NCBI GenBank assembly: GCA_037389465.1
Contig: JAZARR010000153.1
Location: forward strand, 8,202,501 to 8,266,500
Source: Baylisascaris procyonis
Lineage: Eukaryota; Nematoda; Chromadorea; Rhabditida; Ascarididae
Length of the DNA stretch: 64,000 nucleotides
Reading direction: 5' to 3'
The notes under the pieces are model-generated. The model saw only the letters and a program-made list of their open reading frames with translations, did not search any database and was not told the origin of the DNA. The stretch's first letter is position 1. Each line of letters starts with the position of its first letter. Of the stretch, positions 14,182 through 26,184 are shown piece after piece. The position numbers and the translations under genes were made by a program.

Positions 14182-14591
14182 TACAACTCTAGCAAGAATT
14201 TTTTCAGCATGAAACTTTTTGGCCTTATTTTTGTACCACTATCATTTTTGATTCTAGATATCATTGATAAATTCATTGTAAATTTCTTTCATAAAAATAA
14301 ATATAATCTAGAAATTTGTTGTCTATGACTCTAGTCGATCGATTCAATCAATATTTTCCATATTGAGGAACGTTTTTTTTTTGCTAACATTTCTCGCTCA
14401 ATAGAGTGCAAAATTTTATTTCTTTTTCTTCGCAAAAAAAAAAATCGGCTATACGCGTTGGTGGATAAAAGGAAGAAAATGTAAAAGTTGCGTTAGTGAC
14501 GTATTTGCTAAATCTATCGTTAACAAAAGAAGATTCACATTGTGCATATTTTTCTTCGTGTGCAATCGGTGAGGCATTAGAAACTCTATTA

Positions 14592-14599
14592 TGACGTCA
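14592..14599. promoter_or_regulatory. Perfect CRE palindrome TGACGTCA
   Basis: An exact cAMP-response-element palindrome, with two half-site-like TGACGT matches close by (near 14497 and 14641). An identical site occurs at 15295-15302 and another at 6454-6461. No gene start is adjacent, so function is not shown. Confidence 0.3.
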
Positions 14600-14640
14600 T
14601 AAGGCTGAGTAAAACGTTACGAACGAACTTATTCACATGA

Positions 14641-14901
14641 GTGACGTTAGAAGACGTTCAACTTTTACGTAGATCGGAGTCGATAAATTGCGACATTCAA
14701 AGAAATGATGCGAATATGTTGAGCAAACTTTCCGTTGCGCAACGAGGAAACGGTGGATATAGCACTCGAGAAAAGCATCGAGAAGAACGAAAATTTGCAA
14801 AGATAATGAAAAAAAAATATAAAAATAATAAATTATTTTATATAATTTTTTTCATTTTTTTCCCATATTCGAGCATTGAAATAAATGAATTAATTATATA
14901 A
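14641..14901 (+). other. Unassigned open frame
   Basis: An 86-codon frame beginning with a non-ATG codon, reading LEDVQLLRRSESINCDIQRN and then a Lys/Glu-rich stretch. It is not recognised. It may be chance, or part of the same hypothetical locus as the frames at 13934 and 15200. Confidence 0.12.
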
Positions 14902-15199
14902 AATAGGTTTCTTTAAAATATCCATCATTTTTTAATATGTTATTTGAGATGATAATATAATCGGGAAATTCAACGAATGTAACAGAATATAGTTCAAGTC
15001 ACTGTTTTTTTTCTTTTATAGACAAATTATTACATTGTTAAGTATAACTTTACACTTCTTAGCTCTTGTCACTGTTTTATTAATGAATGCATGAAATTTT
15101 AATTGAAACGAAATAGTAAATGATTTCTTCCTACAGGTGCATTAAATGCCGAAATTTTTAATTGACAGCCGTGTGGGTGTTTTTCCAAAGATATGATTT

Positions 15200-15331
15200 A
15201 CCAAAAAAAAATTTGATTTCGATGTTGATGATTTGAAAGAAAATTTTGCAAACCAAATGAGCTGGCTCGAAACCGAAAACTTGTCGACAGCCGGTGACGT
15301 CATTCGCCATTCCAAGACATTCAAATTTCAG
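15200..15331 (+). other. Unassigned exon-like open frame
   Basis: The frame KKFDFDVDDLKENFANQMSW continues through LETENLSTAGDVIRHSK to a stop near 15349, and it reads like genuine protein. The same frame upstream has a TGA after MPKFLIDSRVGVFPKI. No family is recognised. It could be an orphan exon, or a decayed gene fragment if the TGA is an inactivating change. Confidence 0.22.
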
Positions 15332-17934
15332 TTAAATTTATTCTATTAAGCGAATGTTTCAATTTTGTTGCAAGTTTACTCGTAATGAATTCGATTAGTT
15401 TCGAAATAAGGAAATTAGAAATGAAGCAATAATGCAAATGAGTCTTTTTGAATGGTTGTTCGACGATAACATCGTTAGTCGTTTCCTTAATTCTCTCATT
15501 TATACTACCATGCAACAAATTAAGTTTAAAATTGCGTACCATATATTTGAGTTTCACAATTTAAATAAGTAAATGCGTTGTATGTAAGCATATCTGTTGA
15601 TAATCTTATCATCGTAATCAGCCAACTTATCTCTATGCTTTAAATCTTCTCAAACAAATTTCTAATTGCATATACCCTCAAGATTAAGGTCGTATTGTTT
15701 AATTGATTGCCTCGAAGATTATTTGCCTTTAATAAGTAGAATTTACCCGGCAAATACATCAATTTTCTAGATAATTAGCTTACGAATGAGTTATCGTTGA
15801 GTGCAAATTTTGCCCACTTTATATTTTTGTTTCGCTTATGCCAATTCCCTTGAGGTGAGGCATTCTCCGCATTGCTTTATTCATATCGTTGTTTAGTGTA
15901 TGACTATGACAAAGAACGATCGTTTATCGGCAACTACTGCTAGCATTATTCGCTTCAGCAGAGAACATAACAACCCATTGAGAAAATGGTAATATACTCG
16001 TGAAACGTAATATGTTTTTCTATATTTCGTATAGAACTTCGCCGAGCAATATTTGCCGGATGTCTTTGATTTCCTCAAAAATGAATTCGAAACGGATTTT
16101 TTGTTAATCCTGATTCTCTGTAAAATTTCAAATATTACTGAAGAAATGGCTGGAGAAAACATTGATATTAATTGTGGAAATTTTCTAACTTATAGCTATA
16201 TTATAAATGCGCGCAATATTTTCAAAGATAAAACGATACGATAAATGTGCTCAATTTGTTGTGTTCAAATTGTGGTTGCGCGTGTGCGCGCGCTCAAAAA
16301 AACCCCCCAAGCATATCCCTCCGAATGCAATGAAATATTTGCCCCAAGAGGATTGATGTGCAAGTACTTTTATCGACGTTATGCATCAATAAAATAAGCA
16401 ACTTTCGTATGTGTTATTTTTTGGAAAGTTATCTTCTTTTTTTTAAACACTTCTTATTGATGAAGTTAATCCACATTTCAATGTAATCGTATCGAAATCA
16501 TCATCTTCGTAAGAAGTTATACCTCATAGCTGAGAATTGCTCTATTTTTTTTTATTCAATCGAATGCAATTTTAACTTTGAATTTCATATTTTTTACTTT
16601 GTGATATCGTTGTGGGAATCATCGGATAAAACCGATTTCAACTTGAAACTCATGAAATGGAGCATAGAATATAATTGAATTAAATCCTCAAACAGCAAAA
16701 TAGTTCTATTGCTTAATATTGCTAAGCTGGCTTGTACTTTTATATGAGTTCTTTGAGAGAATTCAATGGCTAATCAAAAATTGCCGATATTCATTGAGTG
16801 ATACGCCATTAGCAAAATGATATACCATAAGTTGATCAATAATTAAAATAATCGTCATATATAACGAGTGTAAAATAAAATATAAGATAAATGAATGAAT
16901 ATTGAAGTAGTGGAAAATATACTAAGCTGATTAATTGCATTCTTTGACGCTTAAATGTGATATATAATTAATTATTCATAGAAACGAATGAATAATTGCA
17001 TTAAAAATAAAATCGAAGAAGAGGCAAATAAAAATTGTCGAAAAATACCATAATGGGATTAGAATTGAAACGTTTTAATGTAGACGATCAGCGTTTAGCA
17101 TCCTTTTTTGTTGGATATATCTTTAATTATTATCCGGGGAGTATTCATTGCTTCTCATTACTGCTGGCGAATTATTCCCATTCGCTGTAACTATTCACCG
17201 ACTTAAGGACGCCTCAGGGACAAATTACAATAAATGAACTATTCCTTAAATTCTCTATTAGTCACTTATTCGTTTATAGTGTTAGAAAGAGGGTATAATG
17301 TTGAAACAATAAAAAATGGCGCAAAAATTGCCTTAAAAACTTGTGTCTAATTTCATCTTTAGATAAATATTACATGTAAATTGACTCTATTCTATGGTCA
17401 TTTCGATAAATTCGCACAATTTGCACCCACGTTGGGATATACATTAAAAAATTTTGTTTTTTCTGAAAAAAAAATCTCTACTTCGATTTCGTAATGATGT
17501 TCACTTTCTAAAGGAATAATTTCATCTAGAACATCTATTTTATGGATTTATGAATTGATTTCTATATGCATAATAAGAGCTATAAAAAAATCAAGGCTTG
17601 GCTCGTGCTTGTTCACATTAATATGTTTTGGAAGGATCGACCTGGGCTCAAAGTCTTGGCGAGCATCGATCTGAACTTAATCATAAAGCTCAGTGTCTTG
17701 GTAACAAGGCCAACGCAATGATCTACGCATTTTTCAGAAGTAATTTCAACACAAAAAATTGACATTATTCTGCAAAGCAGTTATCTCAAAAACAAAATGG
17801 AACGTCATGTTCACTCTTAGGTATGTACAACCTTCGCATACTTTCACGCAATCAACCGACATAAATGTTTATGCAGTGGTTATGCAGGGAAAGGTATTTG
17901 ACCCGTATGATTAGGGGGAAGGGAAATATCTCCA

Positions 17935-18225
17935 CATGAAAAGGGTGAGGTGCAGCGTCATGTGTGGTCTGCTTCTGTTTGGCATGTGTGTGCGGGAAAG
18001 TGCAGTATACGTGGTGCATGTGGAATGCCGTGTGTGGTCTGTTTCAGTTTGTGTGGTATAGATCCTGTTTGGCGTATGAGTGCGGGTTGTATGTAGAGGG
18101 TGGTTATGCTATGTGATGTGCGAGGTATGTGTGGCGTGCGTGGTGTGTATGGCGTAGTGTGACGTGGTGCGTGTAGTATGCGTGGTGGTACGATCTGTAT
18201 GGTGTGCGTGTAGCGTATATTATGT
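17935..18225. repeat. G/T-rich low-complexity tract
   Basis: About 290 bases with strong plus-strand G+T bias made of degenerate TGTGGT, GGTGTG and GTGCGGG words. The phrase CGTGTGTGGTCTG-TTC-GTTTG recurs about 80 bases apart near 17960 and 18030. It looks like a decayed minisatellite downstream of the dioxygenase gene. Confidence 0.7.
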
Positions 18226-18526
18226 CTTCGGTAGAATTTCTGTGAACAAGACTATTATATTCATCGATCATCGCATGGAGTTGACATTAAAATAGTATCG
18301 TCTTCGGATATACTCGTTAGCAATAATTATTCGTCCGTTTATTGGGTATTCCAACTTACTGCCTACCCATTAGGGCAACGTTCATAAGATATAATGATAA
18401 TAAGCTGCCTTGAACTATTGGAATGCATATATTTTTGCGTAAAAAGTATTTTTATTAAACGAGTTGACCAAGAGAAGTTTTTGGGAATTAACATATAAAT
18501 CCTTCTAACTTGTGAATTTTTCTGCA

Positions 18527-19814
18527 TTAACAATCATCTCGGATTGTCTTGAGAAGCTTCATAAACGAAGTGCCACCAGTTCCAACGCCTGGATTATCGG
18601 CTTTTGCAGGTGCTACGATATAGCTCGTCACCTATAACGATTGGATTCAATTAAACAACTAGATTGCAATTTGAAAATATTTTCTAAAATTCATAAAATT
18701 TTTCGTTATCCATCCTTTTTTTTAAGTAATTAAAGTTTACATTTTCGAACTATTCAATCGTGTTAACTTTATATTACTCAAAATATTCACTAAACTATGA
18801 TAAAAATATGCATTAACAATTCAGAATTGAAAGCTATACTACATCTACGAGTTCATGCTAACATATTTACGATAGCATAAACGAATACCACTTTAATATG
18901 TTCGCAGCGGAAATGTCGTAGCGCAGCGATCGTTTCAGCATATTCCGATGTGTCGTTGAGGTGTTCAATTTGAAGGGCACATTGTCGAACCCATTTGATG
19001 AATTCTCGATGTTCAGGTGGCATATATTCCCATTGTTTCTCGAGATATTCACGTTCTGCCCCACTATGTTCAACACCAAGAAATGCATCATAGATATGTA
19101 AAGCGGAACTCTGTGCCGCTGAACCACCATTTAGAAATTGTGCTCCTAGTTCCTCTTTCCCTATAAATTCATTTCTCCTGAAATATCAGACATAACGAGT
19201 TGTATTCTTAATATTCCTTTCCCTTAGTTTATTCAATAGTTGAAGTATTGATCGAAAAAATAAACGTGATTTGGGATTAATGTTGCTATTATTTTGACTT
19301 TATAATCTTATTACAGTTGACGAATCTTTTTAAACGTATTTATATTTGTAAATGAGATACCTATTATAGAAAAGAAAGGTTATAACATCGTCTAAGAACT
19401 CACCTTCAAGAATGATACCGCCTTGTTGGATGAAATCTCCTTGCGTATAACCAGAAAGGAAATGACGGAATCCATAATAAAACACATCCGGTGGTAGCCG
19501 TTCCTTCATCCGCTGAAATATGCAAACTATTGAAGGGGGACAGGTCCGTTGACAGCCCTCTCTTATTATACAAGACTAAATTACAGCTGGAATGCAAATG
19601 AACATTTAAAAAAAAACGCCTATAGTATTAACTATATGAATTTCTATTCAACTGTTTACGTGAAGAGCATCGAGTTATAAACTAAATCACTTGGCTGATT
19701 TTTTTTCTTCCAAGTTTTTAGGCACAACAATAGAAATATTGATGTTGCCAGTATGGTATTCAAAGATTATTAAGAATAGTATCATCTATGATTTGCACAA
19801 TGTCGTCTACCCAA

Positions 19815-19849
<35 letters not shown>

Positions 19850-22800
19850 TTAATATATTCTTGATACGAGAAATTGATTCATCCTAACGCGCAACCATAC
19901 TGTTCATAAAATATGACCTGCGTGCATAATTTGGCAATTGAACATAACTTAAAATCAAGAGCTGAATAAGAAATAGCGAACTTGGAATGTTGCTGCAGCT
20001 GTGATAAGTGAATGTCGGATATCAGTGAAAGTATTCGCCGATAGACGGCAATTGAAGCATGCATCTGCGATTGCCAGCAATCCTGGTGCGAGTTCTGTTT
20101 CCATCTAGAAATATCTATTATTGAATAGTATGGATAAACTCTTACCAAAATAGGAGCATATAATAAGGCATTGAATGAGATAGTTTCATAGTACTGCAAT
20201 AAAAGCAGTATTCCATTCATTCATTCATTCAAAAAAAAAAAAAAAAAAAAAACATACGAAAACAACTGTTAGAAAGAATATAAAAAAATCTGATCTCAGC
20301 AATAATTTTATAATACTGCATATAATTTAATAATTTAACATATATTTAACATATAACAAAAAAAAAAAAAAAACAGCTATAATAAAATAAATGATTGCAT
20401 ATTTATGCGTTTTCTTTCTTTTAAACAACGAGTAATCGAACTCGCATCTGCGTAAATAAATTTTTGCTCATGAGAGTGAACAATGACTTGAGTTTCGAGC
20501 TAAGTTTATAGCCTCATCAATATTTACTTTGTCATTCACCTTGAGATATTCAACTTTCATAACATAAGCCTTGCATTTGATATGGGGTCTCTGTTTCGCA
20601 ATAATGGAACGGAAGCCTTTCTTTAAGGGGTTTCTTTACTATCTCTTTGGAATATCTGTAAAAATCGTCTGTTCTTGGAAAATATATTTCTTGTTCGATC
20701 TAATTTATCATCTCTCATTGCCGACTATTTGAGGTTCTAGATCGTCACGAAAGTGCTCTACAATAAATAGACATAATTTAGTAGAATTTACTTGAGCAGT
20801 AATAGTAAAGAACCACTCGTTGCCAGTGTGATTGATAAAACGAAACGCGATCAACGAGATATCCTCAGCACGGAAGCGACTATTCGGGTCCACTGCAGGT
20901 CTATATCGCCAATTTGCAAGACATGCCGATGCATGACATACAATTGGCTTTAGACCAAGACGATCGCTCACCGCAACCAATGGTACAGAGATTTGTGCCG
21001 GTATTGATAATCGTGCCTGAATATTTCACCTGCTCTTAACATCACATTACCTTTGAGCAAAGCTTCAAAGATACGGCATTACACGTGACTGAAACTGATA
21101 AGATGCAACATAAGTTTGAATAATGGATCTTTAAAAAAAATTGAAGTTTTTTTCTTACTATTTTAATAATGCAGACTAAAAATTTTAAACATCCCTTATC
21201 ATTATTCAGTGGATATCGTTTCTTTTTTTCTTCTTTTTTTTGCGTTGAAGATTAATTCCCAAACAGAACTGCCAACTAGAACTCGTGGGAATACATCGAA
21301 TATCGCTAACGTCAACTGCTTACGTGAAAATACCAATAAAATTTTGACGAAATATTAACTTATAGAAAACCAAATGAGAAGGGCACCTAAGGATGGGGGG
21401 AAGGATTAAATAATATACTACCAAGCATATAATTATAGAATTAAATAAGAACATAACAGCTAACCTTATCAATTCCCTTATTCCAGACATGAGCTGCTGC
21501 CAATGTGACAAGTAGCAAATGAGCTAATCGTAATTCGCGATCCGATTTCAATTGATCGGTGGCAATCATAGGTAATGATGCGATCCTCTCATCGATACTA
21601 TCCGATTCAATTAGTGCTGGTAATTCATCTGAAATTAATTCCTACTATAGCACTATGCTATTAAAAATGTTAAATTCTATGAAACACAATCGTATGAAGG
21701 AAAGTTCATCCATGAGCTTTGAGATTTAATAAGCAATTTAATTTTCTTTAATAATCTTTCAATCTTTCATGGGGGATCGATCACATTTTGTTCATCCTTT
21801 ATCGATTAATAATCAGCCTTTAAATCAATTAATCGACTTAATCGATTTAGGATCTCTCCCTTGTTACATAATAAGTCGGCCGATCAATAGACCAATAATT
21901 CATATGTTGCTCGTCGATCTATTGATTTTTAGGTCAATGTATGTTTTATATCATTCAATTAAACCATAAATAATAATCGTAATCAAACATATTCAATTTT
22001 ATGCTTTCGAATAACTTGAATTAATATAAATCAAAGGCGTCAGTTTCAAATAATTTTGATCATTTTAAACAAGGTACGAATTGGGAACTTATTTATGGCA
22101 GTAATATAGTTAGGAGTTCGATATTAGAAAACAATATTGTAAAATATTTACTTTCTAAAGAATTTTTTATGCATTTTTTTCGATAGAGGCCTCATGAAAT
22201 AGTTAGCAAAGATGAGTTGTTTCCAAATCGAAATTTTACCCGCCATTTATCTAAGGTATGCTCAGCTTATCTCAGCGTTCATCATTCCATAATCATCTCA
22301 AATATCTCTTTCAAAATAAATTATGCAAGTGGAACAATAATGTAGAAGAGCTAGCATTATGTGCGCTAATATAAGCAAATAACCAGTTTTAACACTCGTA
22401 AACAAATAATAAAAAAAACATTTGCAATGATATATTCATATTGTGATTAATTTAAACGTTTTAATAAACACCTCAGTAAATATTGCCTGCTACAATTTGA
22501 TCGCTGAATTTATATACTTTATTTGACCATAAAATTGCTGAAAAATTTGCATTTTAAGCCATCGTATTGTGTAGATTGTAGAGATCGTAACTCTCTATGC
22601 CTTTAGTAGCTTTATGGCCATGTTGACTAAATCATTTTGGGCTATTTTGGGATAGGTAAACTGTAAATGAAAATTAAATCTTAGAAAATACGTTGTTATT
22701 AAGAAAATAGAAAATATTACTTTTTTTTTCCAGGATATATTTCCATTCTAAATAATTCATAAAAAGTAATTTATTAATTTTGCCCGAACATTTCTTTCTA

Positions 22801-23012
22801 GCTGATATCCTCAACAATAATATTGATGGGCACAGTGGGCAAAAATCAACGCATACGATAACAGAAAAAGTAGATGTAAAGAGCAAACCAACGATAGATT
22901 GCCATGGTTGAAAAGCGATTGGTAATTGTGTTAACGGATTCGGCAATACAAAACCCAATTTCGCATCCACATGAAATTCCCGTAGAATATCTTCCAATTT
23001 TCGTGCAACCAT
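18527..23012 (-). CDS. Indoleamine 2,3-dioxygenase family protein
   Basis: IDO is a heme enzyme that opens the indole ring of tryptophan to N-formylkynurenine, the first step of the kynurenine pathway. Seven minus-strand exons join in phase: 23012-22889, 21628-21465, 21016-20792, 20104-19982, 19512-19404, 19160-18889 and 18631-18527. They give 373 residues, close to the usual 400. Landmarks in order: GFVLPNPLTQLP and a PWQSIV block near the start; LAAAHVWNKG; SDRLGLKPIVCHASACLANW; FYYGFRHFLSGY; the family hallmark NGGSAAQSSALHIYDAFLG; YMPPEHREFI; and the C-terminal GTGGTSFMKLLK. The His in EHIKVVTSYI aligns with the proximal heme ligand of human IDO1 (His346), so the enzyme looks intact. The acceptor TTTATAG was preferred over an upstream TTTCAG for exon 6 because only it keeps the frame. 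Substrate cannot be proved: some invertebrate IDOs have poor tryptophan affinity. Confidence 0.9.
19818..19845. repeat. (TA)n microsatellite
   Basis: About 14 TA dinucleotides within an intron of the dioxygenase gene. Confidence 0.95.
20221..20252. repeat. ATTC repeat followed by poly(A) tract
   Basis: A short CATT-type repeat runs into about 20 consecutive A residues in an intron of the dioxygenase gene. A second A15 tract lies near 20358. No retroposed gene copy is visible beside either. Confidence 0.8.
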
Positions 23013-26000
23013 TGATAGGCACTTCACTGTTCGTTGATGATCGATACGACGAATGAAGTGGGCAATTTAACCTGTTGCCCACTTTACAACAAACCCCTAT
23101 CGTTTACGTATTGCCACCAACTTCAACATCGAGTCTCATCTCTACAATAATGCATTGCATTCATCATTTAGATGCATTTTGCACGTAGAAATAAAAAATT
23201 TATACTTTAAATGGAAAATTGAAAGATCCTTTAAGGGATCAAACATGAAGAATCGAAATAGTTAAACACAATAAACGAATTATTTAGGATATATCGTCAA
23301 AAATTTCTCTGATAGAGTATTTCTGAATATTAGAATTCATTTAGCCTATCCCAATCACCGTTGAATCCACTACTTTTGACAATTGAATTATATCTTATTG
23401 TCTTTTTTCGAGTGGATTTTATATGAAGTGCCTAACTATTACATTTTACTGAATCATTAGTCCTTTCATCCAGCAGATATGTACTCTAATGGCGGTCTCT
23501 ATTTCTCTTTATTTCTTCAAAGAACATTTTCTTTTCTAATATTGTTAACTTTACAATACTCTTATAAACAATAACATTTAATTGATATAATTTTTAGTCT
23601 CTTTTCTATTGTTTACTACATGAAATAAAAGCTATATTACCTCTTATAAATAATAACAAATGACATGAATGGTTTATTCGATAAAGAAATTTCATTGCTA
23701 TTGAAGCTATCAATGTCACTGAGTGAATATGAAAAGATCTTTTTTCAACTTTCATTGGCAAAGTGAATAAAAAATTTCAAAAAAGTGGCGCAATTGTCCC
23801 GAATCATGTGCTATCCAAACATGTGGTAGCAAGCATATTTTCCTTATTCCCTTGGAGAGCTTTTTATATCAGTTGGCGTGTTTAAAACTTTACCCTATTT
23901 TCGTTAAATGTAATTCTAATGGAAGAAAAGATTTTGAATACGACTGCAGGAATGAATTAGTTGGAAGAACGATGCATCAGCATTATAGACAGCTGATTAA
24001 TATAGATGCTTGAAGTTATTTTAGAAACGATCGTTTCAAGTGCGGTTGCTTCCCACAACTGCATGGCATTCGGATTTGTTGGTTGTATGTTAGCATTTCT
24101 TAATCGTTTTTGGTGAATAAATTCAGCGCTCGTCGAAAACTATCGTTTGCCAAACGAAGTTTTTTTTATTTTCTACGGATACTAGCCCACTAGTCATGAA
24201 CAAAGTGACATCTAAATCCGAACGACCTGAAGCTAATAACGAATAAATAAATGAGTCTGGAGTTTGGACAATTTATTTATTTTTTAATTTTACTTAATCT
24301 GCAAAAAATTAAAAAAACCCTTTAGGAAACGATTGATTTCCTAAAATTGAGCGGCTAAGCCGAGGCAAGACCAAAAATTTACGACAATTCAAAATGAGCT
24401 TAGCGTATTTGTCTCTATACCACCCAGTCTTATGGTAAGTTTAAAGAGTGTGAAATAGGTTTTATGACCATGCAAAATATTTTATCATATAATAAATCCT
24501 CTGCTTACCTAAATCCGACAAATATGTTGGGCTATACCTCTTCCAATTGAAAAAAGTATTGTAGAAATTCATAAAAATCAATGAAAAAAATGATAAATTT
24601 ATGGTAATGCAGTAGAAATGTTACCACATAGCTGTCGATAGTGAAGCGTGAACGCCTTCACCTCGTAGATGTTCTTCGAATGTTTTGGTAAGTTTCGAAA
24701 TCTAATGCGATACTGAGATGCAAGCCGGAGGTCTCGTCAGTGAGACCAATCCTCTGCTTCCACCTCCCTTCGATGTTGCTGTGACCAAACTGTCGGGATA
24801 GACGTCCCTTATCACAAATTTATAACGTCATTACCTTTTCCGAGTATTGAATCTCCGAAATTCCACCTGAAATATTTGGAAAAAGAAAAAGCTGAAAAAA
24901 CTCCAATAATATATTAAATGCCTAGGATGTGTATCGTGTTTGCAATGACAGTTGCATCGACTGAAATTGCGATCTAGCTATTGCAACTCGAATTGCAATC
25001 AAACGTTCATGAGAGGATGCGATGAAAATTAACATCAAAATAAACGATTTTTCATAGCGAAATGAGGCGAAATCTTTTATATTATATTCATGAGGCATAA
25101 TGCTGTTCATGTGTCGCAATTCATACTACTTAAAACACATCTTTCAAGTAAAATTTAAGATAAGGAGATTTTTAATAGTTCGATATGATTTCAATTGTTA
25201 GTAATTTGATTCTAAATTATCTCATTATTGTAGATAATATATCAATAATCGAGTTATCACTGCGATGCGTATTATGCTTATCGAGTCTCACCATTAGCAC
25301 TATTTGTGTTTTCTATGTATTCAAGGTAATGCTTTTAGCGATCTCAAATTTCGTATAGAATGACGAATTTTTCTATTTTATTCCTCTCATATATTTCAAA
25401 AATCGAAATTTTTTTTTCCCCAACAATCACCGTTGTTTCTATCTTGAGTTGTTGACTATGGGAAAGCTAATGAACTCTAACGGAGTTCACCACTAAGAGA
25501 GTTTACTTGATAATCATGGGAAATAGGCGATCAGTACACTACAATATAACGATGAACAATGTAAACGTTTCATTTAGGTTCTTAAATCCTGAACCATACG
25601 CACTATCCTGAAATCCGGCCAACAAAAACGACGATATGTTAGTACATCGATAAAATTTAGGTTTACGAAAGGTAGGCACGATTGGCTACTATGAATTAAC
25701 AAAGGTGTTTTCCAATTCGTGTGTGGTCTTCTAGACGATGTTTTATATTATTTATTATTATATTATTACTATTACACATCCTCGATTACCTATTAGTGTT
25801 CCCATTTAAGGCGGTCACACCACGAACAACTCCGAAACAATTCAATGATAATGGTTAGTTATTTTATGCTCCTTTATTCGACATATATCATCCGTTTCGA
25901 CGATAGAACTTTCAGTTCGCCAGTTGAATGCTAATGCACAAGTGAAAATCTTCAGTGGCAATTTCCTTTCATCAAAGAATTCTGGACCCACCGAATCACT

Positions 26001-26060
26001 TTTTGAGAAAAAACCATGAAAAAATAAATTTGAGTGCAAAGCTTGCAACAGCTAAACGAC
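23013..26060. other. Intergenic spacer, no supported gene
   Basis: Upstream of the dioxygenase gene. AT-rich, with stop codons frequent in all frames. I see no conserved motif, RNA gene or large repeat before the tRNA-like segment at 26061. Confidence 0.6.
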
Positions 26061-26135
26061 GAGCCACATTGAACCAAAACCACCCTCACCCACATCACGC
26101 TGTGCTAACCACTCCGCTATACCAACATTCGCATG
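26061..26135 (-). repeat. Degenerate tRNA-like segment (SINE head or tRNA pseudogene)
   Basis: Read on the minus strand, TAGCGGAGTGGTTAGC (26119-26104) is a good A-box-like sequence. Some 30 bases further on, GGTTCAATGTGG (26075-26064) resembles a B box. Stem pairing is poor, so a functional tRNA is unlikely; a tRNA-derived repeat is more probable. It lies directly at the left edge of the tandem array. Confidence 0.4.
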
Positions 26136-26184
26136 GGAGCTCTCAGTGCGAGTGAGTGACATACCCCAGCGAGTCTGTGCCCCT

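Larger units (their letters stand above)
12431..18526. other. Spacer with a few unassigned exon-like frames
   Basis: Mostly AT-rich sequence without a recognisable gene. Three plus-strand pieces look more like coding sequence than their surroundings and are listed separately (13934-14181, 14641-14901, 15200-15331). Two perfect TGACGTCA palindromes lie at 14592-14599 and 15295-15302. A strongly G/T-biased stretch occupies about 17935-18225. A (GT/GC) run is at about 16275-16291. Confidence 0.5.

Noticed and set aside
19158..19185. Upstream TTTCAG acceptor for IDO exon 6
   Set aside because: Using it brings a stop codon into frame after the exon 5 join; the TTTATAG acceptor at 19161 keeps the frame and the family spacing.
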